NCBI GenBank assembly: GCA_015487975.1
Contig: WFOS01000080.1
Coordinates: 1-36,659, forward strand
Direction of reading: 5' to 3'
Length of the DNA: 36,659 bases
Source of the DNA: Ardenticatena sp.
Lineage (GTDB): Bacteria; Chloroflexota; Anaerolineae; Ardenticatenales; Ardenticatenaceae
Made by a program: the position numbers and the translations under genes. The notes under the pieces are model-generated. The model did no database searches. It was given only the letters and a program-made list of their open reading frames with translations, and was not told the origin of the DNA. Positions 1 through 8,630 of the stretch are shown here, in pieces; the first letter of the stretch is position 1; the number at the start of each line of letters is the position of its first letter.

Positions 1-471
1 CTATTGAGCCACTGGCTTGTAATAATTCGTGACACGACACACCGACAACAACACCTCGCGCTCCACATGCCAGATTTCTACCTCGTGCACGATGAAAGAA
101 CGTGAGCGACGCAGGACGCGCCCCACCACCCGCACTCTCCCATCACTGGCCGAACGCAAATGCGAACCGTTGATTTCGATCCCCACCGGCACTCGCTCGC
201 GCACATCCGCGCGCCAGAAAGCGTGCGCACTTGCCGCCGTTTCAGCCAACAACAGACTCACACCGCCATGCAGCAAGCCTACCGGCTGGCGGGCGTTGTC
301 CGTAATGGGCATCTCCATCACAATATGCTCGTCGCTGACCTCCTCGAAGGTTGCTCCCAGCGGCCCAATGGCTGTGAATTCACGTGTCTTGTTCATCGCC
401 GCCAACCACTCCTCGGGCGTTATGGTTTCAACATTCACTTGCTGAATGAATGTCAGCACTTCCTCGCGCAC
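1..471 (-). CDS. PaaI-family hotdog-fold acyl-CoA thioesterase
   Basis: This 156-residue protein belongs to the PaaI/YbgC-like hotdog thioesterases, which hydrolyse acyl-CoA or aryl-CoA thioesters in the cytoplasm. The family signature HGG followed by a conserved acidic residue is visible as [14 protein letters not shown] at about residues 65-78 (His68, Glu77), and the C-terminal half has the alternating beta-strand pattern of the fold. The frame stays open to 591, but I chose the GTG at 471 because an AAGGAGG Shine-Dalgarno lies 5 bases upstream of it (477-483) and the upstream residues look non-coding. The stop codon is the first three bases of the window, so the gene is complete. It is divergent from fumarase. 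The substrate is unknown; menaquinone-pathway (DHNA-CoA) or phenylacetate-type thioesters are possible. Confidence 0.85.
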   Translation of the reverse strand: MREEVLTFIQQVNVETITPEEWLAAMNKTREFTAIGPLGATFEEVSDEHIVMEMPITDNARQPVGLLHGGVSLLLAETAASAHAFWRADVRERVPVGIEINGSHLRSASDGRVRVVGRVLRRSRSFIVHEVEIWHVEREVLLSVCRVTNYYKPVAQ

Positions 472-523
472 ACCATCCTCCTTGTGTCGATTTGTCTGTC
501 TGGCGCTCTTTGCAGCCCGCCCC

Positions 524-552
524 TCAATACCACACCTCGCCAAGAACGCCAA
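524..552 (-). promoter_or_regulatory. Possible promoter of the thioesterase gene
   Basis: On the minus strand TTGGCG (547-552) and TATTGA (524-529) are separated by 17 bases, about 50 bases upstream of the GTG start. The match is moderate. Confidence 0.35.
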
Positions 553-591
553 ACCTGACATCTGGCACATGCTTGGCCTGCCTTTCACCAA

Positions 592-619
592 TTGTCAAAG
601 GCTATGCGGCGCATATACT
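592..619 (+). promoter_or_regulatory. Sigma-70 type promoter of fumarase gene
   Basis: TTGTCA (592-597) and TATACT (614-619) are separated by 16 bases, about 60 bases upstream of the fumarase start. Both hexamers are close to consensus. Confidence 0.6.
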
Positions 620-679
620 CGCTCATGGCACAGCGGTGTGTCAACCAACAAAACGACGAGCAACAAAGGAGCAAAAGCC

Positions 680-2077
680 ATGACGGAATATCGCATCGAA
701 CGCGATTCGCTTGGCGAAGTCCGTGTTCCTGCCGATGCCCTCTATGGGGCACAAACCCAGCGCGCCGTCGGAAACTTTCCCATCAGTGGCATTCGGTTCC
801 CGCGTGTGTTCATTCGTGCGCTGGGGCTCATCAAAGGGGCGGCCGCTGCCGTCAACTACGACCTCGGCCTACTCGATGAAGAACGCGCCAAAGCCATTCA
901 GCAAGCGGCACAAGAAGTGGCCGAAGGGCGCTTGGATGAGCACTTCCCGATTGACATCTTCCAGACGGGGTCGGGCACATCGACCAACATGAACGCCAAC
1001 GAAGTCATTGCCAACCGTGCCACACAAATTCTGGGGCACGAGATAGGGAGCAAGTACGTGCACCCCAACGACCACGTGAACATGGGGCAATCGTCGAACG
1101 ATGTTATCCCTACGGCCATTCATGTGAGCGCCTCCATCGAAGTGCATGAAATTCTGCTGCCGGGATTGCGCCATCTGCAAAGCACGCTCGAAAAACGTGC
1201 TGCCGAGCTTGATGATGTGGTGAAAACTGGGCGCACCCATCTCATGGACGCCATGCCGGTCCGCATGAGCCAGGAAATTGGCGGCTGGGCATACCAGGTG
1301 CAACAATCCATCGAACGCATCGAACAATGCCTGCCACGCCTGGTCAAGCTCGCCATTGGCGGCACAGCCGTCGGGACAGGCATCAACGCCCACCCCGAAT
1401 TTGGAGCGCGTGTGACCGCAAAACTGGCCGAAATGACGGGGCTGCCCTTCGTCGAAACCGATAATCACTTCGCCGCCCAATCGGCGATGGACACCGCCAC
1501 CGAACTGAGTAGCCACCTGAAAACTGCCGCCACCGCACTGATGAAAATTGCCAACGATCTGCGCTGGATGAACAGTGGCCCCATCGCCGGGCTGGCAGAA
1601 ATTACCCTGCCCGCGTTGCAACCCGGTTCAAGCATCATGCCAGGCAAAATCAACCCAGTCATTCCCGAAGCCATGATGATGGTCGCTGCCCAAGTCATCG
1701 GCAACGACCTCACCATCGCCATTGGCAACGAACGCGGCAACTTCCAGCTCAACGTCATGCTGCCCGTCATCGCTCACAACTTGCTGCAATCCATCACCAT
1801 TCTGGGCAATGCCAGCCGCGTGCTCGCCGATAAAGCCGTCGCCGGCTTCACGGTCAACCGCGAACGCATCGCCGCATTGGTTGACCGCAACCCAATCCTG
1901 GTGACGGCACTCAACCCGGTCATCGGCTACGACCTGGCTGCCAAGATCGCCAAGAAAGCCTACGCCGAAGGGCGCAGCCTGAAAGACGTAGCGCTGGAAA
2001 TGACCGACTTGACGCCCGAGCAACTTGAAGAAATCCTCGACCCGCGTAAACTCACCGAAGGTGGTATTCACAAGTAA
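680..2077 (+). CDS. fumC: Class II fumarate hydratase
   Basis: This 465-residue protein is a class II fumarase, the iron-independent homotetramer that interconverts fumarate and malate in the TCA cycle. The superfamily signature [10 protein letters not shown] is at residues 316-325, with its mobile catalytic serine. Other conserved blocks are [18 protein letters not shown], the [14 protein letters not shown] block and TGRTHLMDA. The length is typical. The frame is open from 446, but the ATG at 680 is preceded by AAAGGAG with an 8-base spacer, and family homology starts at the sequence [11 protein letters not shown], so the upstream part is not coding. A strong hairpin terminator follows the stop. 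Aspartase and argininosuccinate lyase share the signature, but the whole pattern reads as fumarase. Confidence 0.95.
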   Translation: MTEYRIERDSLGEVRVPADALYGAQTQRAVGNFPISGIRFPRVFIRALGLIKGAAAAVNYDLGLLDEERAKAIQQAAQEVAEGRLDEHFPIDIFQTGSGTSTNMNANEVIANRATQILGHEIGSKYVHPNDHVNMGQSSNDVIPTAIHVSASIEVHEILLPGLRHLQSTLEKRAAELDDVVKTGRTHLMDAMPVRMSQEIGGWAYQVQQSIERIEQCLPRLVKLAIGGTAVGTGINAHPEFGARVTAKLAEMTGLPFVETDNHFAAQSAMDTATELSSHLKTAATALMKIANDLRWMNSGPIAGLAEITLPALQPGSSIMPGKINPVIPEAMMMVAAQVIGNDLTIAIGNERGNFQLNVMLPVIAHNLLQSITILGNASRVLADKAVAGFTVNRERIAALVDRNPILVTALNPVIGYDLAAKIAKKAYAEGRSLKDVALEMTDLTPEQLEEILDPRKLTEGGIHK

Positions 2078-2099
2078 GCCGCATGCCGCATGGCAACGA

Positions 2100-2131
2100 A
2101 GCGGGGGCGTACTGTTGACGTCCCCGCTTTT
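2100..2131 (+). terminator. Rho-independent terminator after fumC
   Basis: The arms AGCGGGG-x-CGT and ACGTCCCCGCT form an 11-base stem with one mismatch and end in TTTT. It lies between fumC and thrB, so the two genes are probably separate transcripts. Confidence 0.75.
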
Positions 2132-2166
2132 CGTTCTCACCAAACATGGGGAAAGGAGTGCCCTCT

Positions 2167-3102
2167 ATGTCTGAACGCGTGAGCGTTTTTGCACCAGCCA
2201 CTCTCGCCAATGTCGGGCCTGGTTTCGATGTGCTGGGTATGGCTATCCAGGGGCTGGGCGATATTGTGACGGCTGAACGACGTTCCACATCTGGCGTTGT
2301 CATCGAGTGCATCACCGGCGATCATGGCCGCCTGCCCCGCGACGCTTGCCACAACACGGCTGGTATCGCCGCGCAGGCTGTCTTACGCCTAGCCGGCCGT
2401 GAAAACGTCGGCGTTGCGCTCACCATTCACAAAGGGCTCCCTTTGGGGAGCGGGCTGGGGTCGAGTGCCGCCAGCGCCGCTGCTGCGGCATGGGCGACCA
2501 ACGTCCTGCTAGGTGAACCGCTCACACGCCAAGACGTCCTGCACGCCTGTCTGGAAGCCGAAGCAGCCGTCAGCGGCTGGCACGCCGACAACGTTGGCCC
2601 GGCACTCTTTGGAGGCGTCTTCATCGTGCGCACCTATGAACCGCTCGACTTCGTGACACTCACCATTCCGGCCAACCTGGTCATTGTGCTCGTCACACCC
2701 CAACATGAACTTCCCACTGCCGAAGCCCGCGCGGTCGTACCGCAAACCATCTCGCTGGCGCAACACATCGCCAACAGTGGTCACCTTGCTGCCCTCATCG
2801 CTGGGCTCTGTCGTGGCGACGCAGCGCTTGTTGGTCGCGCCATCGACGATGTGATCATCGAACCGGCACGCGCCCACCTCATTCCTGGGTTTGGCGCTGT
2901 CAAAGCGGCTGCGCTCGAAGCAGGCGCATTCGGCTGCTCGATTAGCGGCGCGGGGCCAACACTTTTCGCGCTGACCGACGATCTCCGCCAGGGGGCCAAC
3001 ATCGCTGCTGCCATGCAAGCTGCTTTCGAAGAGCATGGCATACGCAGTCGCGCCATCGTCACGGGCGGCAGCAACGAAGGAGCACGTGTGGTGGATGCCT
3101 AA
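2167..3102 (+). CDS. thrB: Homoserine kinase (GHMP family)
   Basis: This 311-residue cytoplasmic enzyme phosphorylates L-homoserine with ATP on the threonine branch. The N-terminal block VSVFAPATLANVGPGFDVLG and the GHMP ATP-binding motif PLGSGLGSS (residues 92-100) are characteristic of ThrB, as is the C-terminal glycine-rich motif CSISGAGPTLFAL. The length is normal for the family (about 300). The ATG at 2167 is preferred to the in-frame ATG at 2146 because the AAAGGAG site at about 2151-2157 lies between them and the family starts at SERVSVFAPA. No threonine synthase or homoserine dehydrogenase gene is adjacent. Confidence 0.93.
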   Translation: MSERVSVFAPATLANVGPGFDVLGMAIQGLGDIVTAERRSTSGVVIECITGDHGRLPRDACHNTAGIAAQAVLRLAGRENVGVALTIHKGLPLGSGLGSSAASAAAAAWATNVLLGEPLTRQDVLHACLEAEAAVSGWHADNVGPALFGGVFIVRTYEPLDFVTLTIPANLVIVLVTPQHELPTAEARAVVPQTISLAQHIANSGHLAALIAGLCRGDAALVGRAIDDVIIEPARAHLIPGFGAVKAAALEAGAFGCSISGAGPTLFALTDDLRQGANIAAAMQAAFEEHGIRSRAIVTGGSNEGARVVDA

Positions 3103-3132
3103 TGTGGTTTTCCTGGTGCTGCTTGCTGTAAC

Positions 3133-3158
3133 GGGTACGCCTCACGCGTACCCACTTT
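3133..3158 (+). terminator. Possible weak terminator after thrB
   Basis: A perfect 8-base inverted repeat, GGGTACGC and GCGTACCC, with a 5-base loop is followed by a short ACTTT stretch. The T tract is poor. Confidence 0.45.
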
Positions 3159-3168
3159 GTATGCTCAT

Positions 3169-3197
3169 TTGATCCTGCACTCGGCCTGGCATATCAT
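3169..3197 (+). promoter_or_regulatory. Promoter of the DUF218 gene
   Basis: TTGATC (3169-3174) and TATCAT (3192-3197) are 17 bases apart, about 45 bases upstream of the start codon at 3242. Confidence 0.5.
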
Positions 3198-3241
3198 ACA
3201 CGCCACATCTAAGGCAATATCTCCCAATCGGTTGAACATGC

Positions 3242-3859
3242 ATGCGCACATTCATTCGGCGGCTCTGGAATTTGTTTGCGCTCCTCGGTATTGCTGTGAC
3301 CATCTATTTCGTGTTGCTCATCGCGCTCATCTACCTGCAAGCCCGCAATGACGAACTGCAGCCCGCCGATGCCATCGTTGTCCTCGGCACAGCCCAATAC
3401 AACGGTACCCCTTCACCCGTCTTGCAAGCCCGGCTCGACCACGCTGCCGACCTGTACCGCCGCGGCATTGCGCCGCTCATCATCACCACGGGCGGCCATG
3501 GCCCCGATCCTCTGTATACGGAAGCTGGCGTTGGCAAAGCCTATCTTGTTCAACAGGGAATTCCCGAGGAAGCCATTCTCACCGAAGAATATGGCGAAAC
3601 CAGTTGGGAAAGTATGGTCGAAGTCAAACGCCTGGCAGACGCCCAGCATGTACGCCGCATTGTGCTGGTCAGCGATCCCTTCCATGTGCTCAGGCTGAAA
3701 CTCATGGCGCGGTACCTCGGACTTGATGCCGCCGGCTCCCCCACACGTACATCCCCCATCTCCAACAACCCATTCGTCGAATTCGCCTACGTCGTGCGTG
3801 AAGCACTGGGGATCACACACTACCAGATACAACAATTCTTACTAGCGCTGCACCCATAA
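3242..3859 (+). CDS. YdcF/SanA/ElyC-type DUF218 membrane-anchored protein
   Basis: This 205-residue protein has one N-terminal transmembrane segment (about residues 10-32) followed by a DUF218 domain facing outside. Family blocks visible are DAIVVLGTAQYNGTPSPVLQARLDHA, TTGGHG, the acidic motif EEYGETSWESM and LVSDPFHVLRLKLMA. DUF218 proteins such as ElyC and SanA act in envelope integrity, and some are thought to bind nucleotides or lipid carriers; the exact reaction is not established. The Shine-Dalgarno is weak, and the start was chosen because it directly precedes the signal-anchor region. The gene stands alone with its own promoter and converges on ftsH. Confidence 0.82.
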   Translation: MRTFIRRLWNLFALLGIAVTIYFVLLIALIYLQARNDELQPADAIVVLGTAQYNGTPSPVLQARLDHAADLYRRGIAPLIITTGGHGPDPLYTEAGVGKAYLVQQGIPEEAILTEEYGETSWESMVEVKRLADAQHVRRIVLVSDPFHVLRLKLMARYLGLDAAGSPTRTSPISNNPFVEFAYVVREALGITHYQIQQFLLALHP

Positions 3860-3878
3860 CCGCTCACGGGCGAAAACA

Positions 3879-3915
3879 AAACAGGGCACAGTGATCGATT
3901 GACTGTGCCCTGTTT
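3879..3915. terminator. Bidirectional terminator between the DUF218 gene and ftsH
   Basis: A perfect 14-base inverted repeat (AAACAGGGCACAGT, 3879-3892, and its complement, 3902-3915) has a 9-base loop. It is flanked by A-rich sequence on the left and TTT on the right, as expected for two convergent genes. Confidence 0.85.
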
Positions 3916-3932
3916 GCATGTGCCCCAATCGC

Positions 3933-5819
3933 CTACACGAGCTCTTCCGGCGACTGTGACGCATCATGTGCGCCATCGTCATCCAATGCCAGGTCGGTCA
4001 TGCTGGTCCGCACCATCAGCTCCTCGAACTCTTCGCGTTCTAGTGTTTCCACTTCCAGCAAACGCTGAGCAACCGCCTCCAACTGGTCGCGATGCGCTTG
4101 CAAAACAGTCAGTGCCCGTTCGTAGGCTTCCGTCACCAGGCGCTTCACCTCTGCATCGATTTCGCGTGCCACCTTTTCGCTGTAATTGCGGTGCTCGGTA
4201 ATCTCGCGCCCCAAGAAGATCATTTCTTCGCGCTCGCCATATTGCAGCGGCCCCAGACGTTCGCTCATGCCATAGCGCGTCACCATCGCACGCGCCAATT
4301 CCGTGACTTGCTTCAGATCATTACTTGCCCCGGTGGACACATCACCAAAGACAATTTCCTCCGCGGCACGGCCGCCCAACATGCTTGCCATGCGGTCTAA
4401 AAACTGCGAATAGCTGTACAACGTGCGCTCTTCTTCCGGCATGTACCACGTATACCCACCAGCGCGGCCACGTGGGATAATCGTAATCTTGTGCACCTGG
4501 TCGGCATGCGGCATGTGGTACATCACCACCGCGTGCCCCGCTTCGTGATACGCCGTCAGGCGGCGCTCTTCCTCACTCAGCAGACGACTGCGGCGCTCCG
4601 GCCCCATCACCACACGCTCGATTGCCTCGTTGAATTCCTCCATGCCAATCAGACGCTTCTTGCGTCGCGCCGCTAGAATGGCGGCTTCGTTCACCAGGTT
4701 TTCCAGGTCAGCCCCCGTAAACCCCGGTGTGCCACGTGCAATAGCATCCAAATCCACATCTGGGGCAAGCGGTTTTCCACGCACGTGCACATCCAGAATG
4801 GCACGGCGACCGCGCACATCCGGTCGATCAAGCACCACGCGGCGGTCGAAACGGCCTGGGCGCAGCAACGCGGGGTCGAGAATATCAGGACGATTGGTCG
4901 CCGCAATCACAATCACGTTGGTATCGGTGTCGAAGCCGTCCATCTCCACCAGAATCTGGTTGAGCGTCTGCTCACGTTCATCGTGGCTCCCACCAAGCCC
5001 AGCGCCACGCTGACGCCCCACCGCGTCGATCTCATCGATGAAAATGATGCATGGGCTGTTGCGCTTTGCCTGCTCGAAGAGGTCGCGCACGCGGCTGGCC
5101 CCCACACCGACGAACATTTCCACAAACTCACTCCCCGAGATGCTGAAAAAGGGGACGCCTGCTTCGCCAGCCACGGCACGCGCCATGAGCGTTTTCCCTG
5201 TACCCGGCGGCCCCACCATCAGCACCCCTTTGGGAATACGCGCGCCCAGCGCCGCAAACTTGGATGGCTCGCGCAGGAATTCGACAACCTCTTTCAGTTC
5301 CTCTTTGGCTTCCTCCGCGCCCGCCACATCGTTGAACGTCACCGTCGGCTTGTCGCCCGTAAACATGCGTGCGCGGCTCTTGCCAAACGACATGGCTTGA
5401 TTGTTCGAGCCTTGTGCTTGCCGAAGCATGAAAATCAGCAAGCCACCAAAAAGCAAAAGCGGCAACGCACTGCTCAGCAAAAAGCCCAGGCCGCGCCATT
5501 GAGACGTATCCTGTACCACGAATGCTTCCAATGCCTGCAACTCTTCTTCTGTGACCCCCAGGTTCTTCAACGCTTCAACCGCGGTCACGTTGCTGCCCTT
5601 GCGTGTCACCAGGCGCGTGCCATCGTACCGTTCGGCGGTAATCGTATCGCCTCGCACGGTGATATCACGGATACGCCCCGCCTTGATTTCCAACGCGAGT
5701 TGCTGAATACTGTCTGGCGGTGTCGATGTCCGCGCACTGCCAAAATTCATGAAGACCGCAATCCCGATCACGATAATCAGCAGCCAAAAAAGACCGCTTC
5801 GCAAAAACTTGGAATTCAT
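3933..5819 (-). CDS. ftsH: ATP-dependent zinc metalloprotease FtsH
   Basis: This 628-residue inner-membrane AAA+ protease extracts and degrades membrane and regulatory proteins. Domains in order are: transmembrane segment at about 8-26, an FtsH extracellular domain, a second transmembrane segment at about 112-132, and an AAA+ module with Walker A GPPGTGKT (203-210), Walker B IIFIDEID (258-265) and the second region of homology around [20 protein letters not shown]. An M41 peptidase domain follows with the zinc motif HEAGH (425-429) and the third ligand expected at Asp501 (STGASNDL). The length is standard. The start codon precedes the first membrane segment directly. A promoter with an extended -10 lies 50 bases upstream. 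All catalytic residues appear intact. Confidence 0.97.
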   Translation of the reverse strand: MNSKFLRSGLFWLLIIVIGIAVFMNFGSARTSTPPDSIQQLALEIKAGRIRDITVRGDTITAERYDGTRLVTRKGSNVTAVEALKNLGVTEEELQALEAFVVQDTSQWRGLGFLLSSALPLLLFGGLLIFMLRQAQGSNNQAMSFGKSRARMFTGDKPTVTFNDVAGAEEAKEELKEVVEFLREPSKFAALGARIPKGVLMVGPPGTGKTLMARAVAGEAGVPFFSISGSEFVEMFVGVGASRVRDLFEQAKRNSPCIIFIDEIDAVGRQRGAGLGGSHDEREQTLNQILVEMDGFDTDTNVIVIAATNRPDILDPALLRPGRFDRRVVLDRPDVRGRRAILDVHVRGKPLAPDVDLDAIARGTPGFTGADLENLVNEAAILAARRKKRLIGMEEFNEAIERVVMGPERRSRLLSEEERRLTAYHEAGHAVVMYHMPHADQVHKITIIPRGRAGGYTWYMPEEERTLYSYSQFLDRMASMLGGRAAEEIVFGDVSTGASNDLKQVTELARAMVTRYGMSERLGPLQYGEREEMIFLGREITEHRNYSEKVAREIDAEVKRLVTEAYERALTVLQAHRDQLEAVAQRLLEVETLEREEFEELMVRTSMTDLALDDDGAHDASQSPEELV

Positions 5820-5869
5820 ACGCCCTCTCTCAACCTTCTGGCTTGGTCAATTGGTTTCCCTGATTCGGA

Positions 5870-5897
5870 AGTATAGCACGCCCCCCCTTGGACACAA
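5870..5897 (-). promoter_or_regulatory. Promoter of ftsH with extended -10
   Basis: On the minus strand TTGTGT (5892-5897) is separated by 16 bases from TATACT (5870-5875), which is preceded by TGC, an extended -10 element. The spacer contains a run of seven G residues. Confidence 0.5.
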
Positions 5898-6083
5898 AGG
5901 GAACTCTCTGCCATCGCCCCTGCAACGCCACCCCGCCAGGCACACAATACCTGCCCCATGACATCCCCATCATCATGACAATACTCACTTGTGAAGAATA
6001 TCACAATCTCGCATACTGCATGTGAACGAAGAACACGATGATGTGTGCCCCGTGCAAGGCCACGCAGCCCTATTTAGCCTAGC

Positions 6084-6095
6084 AAACATTTGTTC
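6084..6095. promoter_or_regulatory. Putative LexA (SOS) box
   Basis: Read on the minus strand the site is GAACAAATGTTT. It shares 11 of 12 positions with the palindrome GAACAAATGTTC in front of lexA in this same window (29425-29436). It lies 28 bases upstream of the -35 box of the HD-domain gene and inside the spacer of a possible leftward promoter. Binding is inferred from the similarity only. Confidence 0.45.
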
Positions 6096-6122
6096 GTATT
6101 GTGAAGCAAAGAACAATCCTGA

Positions 6123-6151
6123 TTGACAGAAGGTATCATGCGGCTTACAAT
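6123..6151 (+). promoter_or_regulatory. Near-consensus promoter of the HD-domain gene
   Basis: TTGACA (6123-6128) and TACAAT (6146-6151) are separated by exactly 17 bases. Transcription would start near 6158, which rules out the in-frame upstream start codons at 6123 and 6138 and supports the ATG at 6198. Confidence 0.75.
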
Positions 6152-6197
6152 CGCGCCATCACTCGACAACATGGCGCAATGGTGCGGAGAGAGAACG

Positions 6198-6875
6198 ATG
6201 CATGTCGAACACAAGCAGGTCACCCTCGAAGAGGTACGGCGCGACCCGCAAGTGCAGGCCTACATCCACCAGGCCAATGAGAACCTGAAAGCCCTAGGCT
6301 ACACGGAACATGGAACACGTCACGCCTCGCTTGTTGCCCATATTGCTGGGAACATCCTCGAACACCTCGGATATCCACGCCGCATGGTAGAGCTCGCCGA
6401 AATCGCCGCCTATCTCCACGACATCGGCAACGTTGTTCATCGCGACCATCACGCGCTGAGTGGGGCACAACTGGCGCAAAGTATCCTGGTGCGGCTGGGT
6501 ATGCCGTGGGACGAAATGGCGCTGGTCATCAACGCCATTGGCAACCACGAAGAAGAACGTGGCTTTACGTCCACGCCGATCAGCGCTGCACTGGTGATTG
6601 CCGACAAGGCCGATGTGCACCGCAGCCGTGTCCAACAACCCGACCCGGCCAAACATGATATTCACGACCGCGTGAACTTTGCTGTCAACCATTCGTTCGT
6701 GCGAGTGGATGCCGAGAAGCGGACGATTGCCCTGGAATTGACGATCGATACCAACATCGCCTCGGTCATGGAGTACTTCGAGATTTTTCTCAGCCGTATG
6801 CTGATGTGCCGCCAGGCGGCAGAGACGCTGAATTGCCGTTTCGAACTCATCGTCAATGACGTCCGGCTCTACTAA
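6198..6875 (+). CDS. HD-domain phosphohydrolase
   Basis: This 225-residue soluble protein carries the metal-binding residues of an HD phosphohydrolase: His in [13 protein letters not shown], the HD pair in AAYLHDIGN, His in [12 protein letters not shown], His in AIGNHEEE, and Asp in ADKAD. HD enzymes hydrolyse nucleotides, cyclic dinucleotides or other phosphoesters; the substrate cannot be told from this sequence. The ATG at 6198 follows a GGAGAGAG site and sits about 40 bases after the predicted transcription start. The gene is followed after 44 bases by pckA on the same strand. A link with c-di-AMP made by CdaA elsewhere in the window is conceivable but unsupported. Confidence 0.85.
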   Translation: MHVEHKQVTLEEVRRDPQVQAYIHQANENLKALGYTEHGTRHASLVAHIAGNILEHLGYPRRMVELAEIAAYLHDIGNVVHRDHHALSGAQLAQSILVRLGMPWDEMALVINAIGNHEEERGFTSTPISAALVIADKADVHRSRVQQPDPAKHDIHDRVNFAVNHSFVRVDAEKRTIALELTIDTNIASVMEYFEIFLSRMLMCRQAAETLNCRFELIVNDVRLY

Positions 6876-6902
6876 ACAAAATACGTTCGATCAATTTGTT
6901 TA
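6873..6902 (+). promoter_or_regulatory. Inverted repeat in the leader of pckA
   Basis: A perfect 8-base inverted repeat, TAAACAAA (6873-6880) and TTTGTTTA (6895-6902), begins with the stop codon of the HD gene and ends just before the pckA Shine-Dalgarno site. It could be an operator or an RNA hairpin; no clear pckA promoter was found beside it. Confidence 0.35.
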
Positions 6903-6919
6903 TGTAAAGGAGGATGTGT

Positions 6920-8536
6920 ATGGCCACGCTCGAAAAGCAACGCGAAGGGATCGCCAGCATGTACGGCCTGGAAGAACATGGGCTGGAACATGCCCCCGCC
7001 ATCTACTGGAACCTGCCGCCCGCCCGTCTGTACGAAGAAGCGCTCAAGCGCGGCGAAGGGGTATTGGCTGCACCAGGGACGTTCACCGCGGTGACCGCGC
7101 CACACACTGGTCGTTCGCCAAAGGACCGCTTCGTGGTGCGTGAACCGTCCACCGAGAATGATATTTGGTGGGGCAATGTCAACGTGCCCATCGCCCCCCA
7201 CGCCTTCGACACACTCTATGCCGACATCACCGCGTATCTGCGCGAACGCGACCTGTTCGTGCGCGACATGTACGCCGGTGCCGACCCGGAATACCGCATC
7301 AACGTGCGCCTGATTAGCGAATCGGCGTGGCACAACCTGTTTGCATACAACATGTTCGTGCGTCCTACCATTCACGAACTGCCCAACATCACGCCCGACT
7401 GGACGATTCTGCACGCGCCGCACTTCAAAGCCGACCCGTCGCGCCACGGAACACGCACCGAAACCGCCATTGTGCTGAACTTTGCACGCAAAACCGTGTT
7501 GATTGCTGGTACGAAGTATGCAGGCGAAATCAAGAAGTCCATCTTTGCGGTGATGAATTTCTGGCTGCCAAGTGTGGGTGTGCTGCCCATGCACTGCTCG
7601 GCCAACCTGGGCGAAAACGGCGATACGGCGCTCTTCTTTGGGTTGTCGGGCACCGGGAAAACGACGCTCTCGTCGGACCCGACACGCTATCTCATCGGTG
7701 ACGATGAACATGGCTGGTCGCCCAAGGGTATCTTCAACTTCGAAGGGGGGTGCTACGCCAAGGTCATTCGCCTTTCGCTTACAGGTGAACCCGAAATTTA
7801 TGCGGCCACGTTGCAATACGGCTCCATCATGGAAAATGTGATCCTCGACCCCATCACACGTGAGCCGCTTTTCGAGGACGACAGCATCACCGAAAACACG
7901 CGCAGTTCCTACCCGCTGACCGCTGTGCCCAAGCATGTGCCGGGTGGGCAAGGACATCACCCAGAACACATCTTCTTCCTCTCAGCCGATGCCTTTGGCG
8001 TGCTGCCACCCATCTCCCGCCTGACGCCCGAACAGGCCATGTACTACTTCATCTCCGGCTACACAGCCAAGGTAGCTGGCACCGAGCGTGGGATCACCGA
8101 GCCACAAGCAACGTTCAGCGAATGCTTCGGAGCGCCGTTCCTGCCACGCACCCCCACCCTCTATGCCAAAATGCTGGGCGAGTTGATGACGAAGCACAAC
8201 GCAAAGGTATGGCTTGTCAACACCGGCTGGACGGGAGGCCCCTACGGCGTGGGGCGGCGGATGAAACTCGACTATACCCGCGCCATGGTGCGTGCCGCGC
8301 TCAACAACCGCCTGAACGACGTTGAAACCGTGGAAGACCCCATCTTTGGGCTGCACATTCCCGTCAGCGTCCCCGATGTGCCCGATGACGTGCTGGTGCC
8401 GCGCAACACCTGGGCCGACAAAGACGCCTACGATGCCAAAGCCCGCGAGCTGGCACAGCTCTTCCGCGACAACTTCGAAAAGTACGAAGACCAGGTAGAC
8501 GAAGCGGTACTTGCAGCGGGTCCGAAGTTGGCATAA
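6920..8536 (+). CDS. pckA: ATP-dependent phosphoenolpyruvate carboxykinase
   Basis: This 538-residue enzyme converts oxaloacetate and ATP to phosphoenolpyruvate, ADP and CO2, the first committed step of gluconeogenesis, or runs in reverse in some anaerobes. The kinase-1 P loop GLSGTGKTTLS starts at residue 241, followed by the metal-binding region GDDEHGW and FNFEGGCYAK. The residues MHCSANLG and WTGGPYGVGRR are also typical of the ATP-type family. The length is right. The ATG at 6920 was chosen over the ATG at 6914 because the AAAGGAGG site ends directly at 6913, leaving no spacer for the earlier codon. A strong terminator follows the gene. Confidence 0.97.
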   Translation: MATLEKQREGIASMYGLEEHGLEHAPAIYWNLPPARLYEEALKRGEGVLAAPGTFTAVTAPHTGRSPKDRFVVREPSTENDIWWGNVNVPIAPHAFDTLYADITAYLRERDLFVRDMYAGADPEYRINVRLISESAWHNLFAYNMFVRPTIHELPNITPDWTILHAPHFKADPSRHGTRTETAIVLNFARKTVLIAGTKYAGEIKKSIFAVMNFWLPSVGVLPMHCSANLGENGDTALFFGLSGTGKTTLSSDPTRYLIGDDEHGWSPKGIFNFEGGCYAKVIRLSLTGEPEIYAATLQYGSIMENVILDPITREPLFEDDSITENTRSSYPLTAVPKHVPGGQGHHPEHIFFLSADAFGVLPPISRLTPEQAMYYFISGYTAKVAGTERGITEPQATFSECFGAPFLPRTPTLYAKMLGELMTKHNAKVWLVNTGWTGGPYGVGRRMKLDYTRAMVRAALNNRLNDVETVEDPIFGLHIPVSVPDVPDDVLVPRNTWADKDAYDAKARELAQLFRDNFEKYEDQVDEAVLAAGPKLA

Positions 8537-8570
8537 AATAGCAGCCACTTCTGTCCCAGACGATCCATAC

Positions 8571-8602
8571 ACCGCCGGGTGCCCCTTTCGCCCGGCGGTT
8601 TT
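8571..8602 (+). terminator. Rho-independent terminator after pckA
   Basis: The 9-base arms ACCGCCGGG and CCCGGCGGT enclose an 11-base loop and are followed by TTTT. Confidence 0.85.
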
Positions 8603-8630
8603 CGCTCTCTGAGTCCGAGGATGTTGTTCG

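Larger units (their letters stand above)
5820..6197. other. 378-base divergent intergenic region between ftsH and the HD-domain gene
   Basis: No credible coding sequence is seen. The region holds the ftsH promoter at its left end, a LexA-like box at 6084-6095, a possible second leftward promoter (TTCACA at 6100-6105 and TAGGCT at 6076-6081 on the minus strand, 18 bases apart) whose spacer contains that box, and a near-consensus rightward promoter at 6123-6151. The stretch 5898-6075 shows nothing further that I can name. Confidence 0.6.

Noticed and set aside
446..679. N-terminal extension of fumarase from the open frame upstream of 680
   Set aside because: The stretch contains the fumC promoter and lacks family homology; the Shine-Dalgarno fits the ATG at 680.
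4785..5876. A 363-residue plus-strand frame opposite ftsH
   Set aside because: It is a shadow of ftsH, with no start signal and a His/Arg-rich product without domain pattern.
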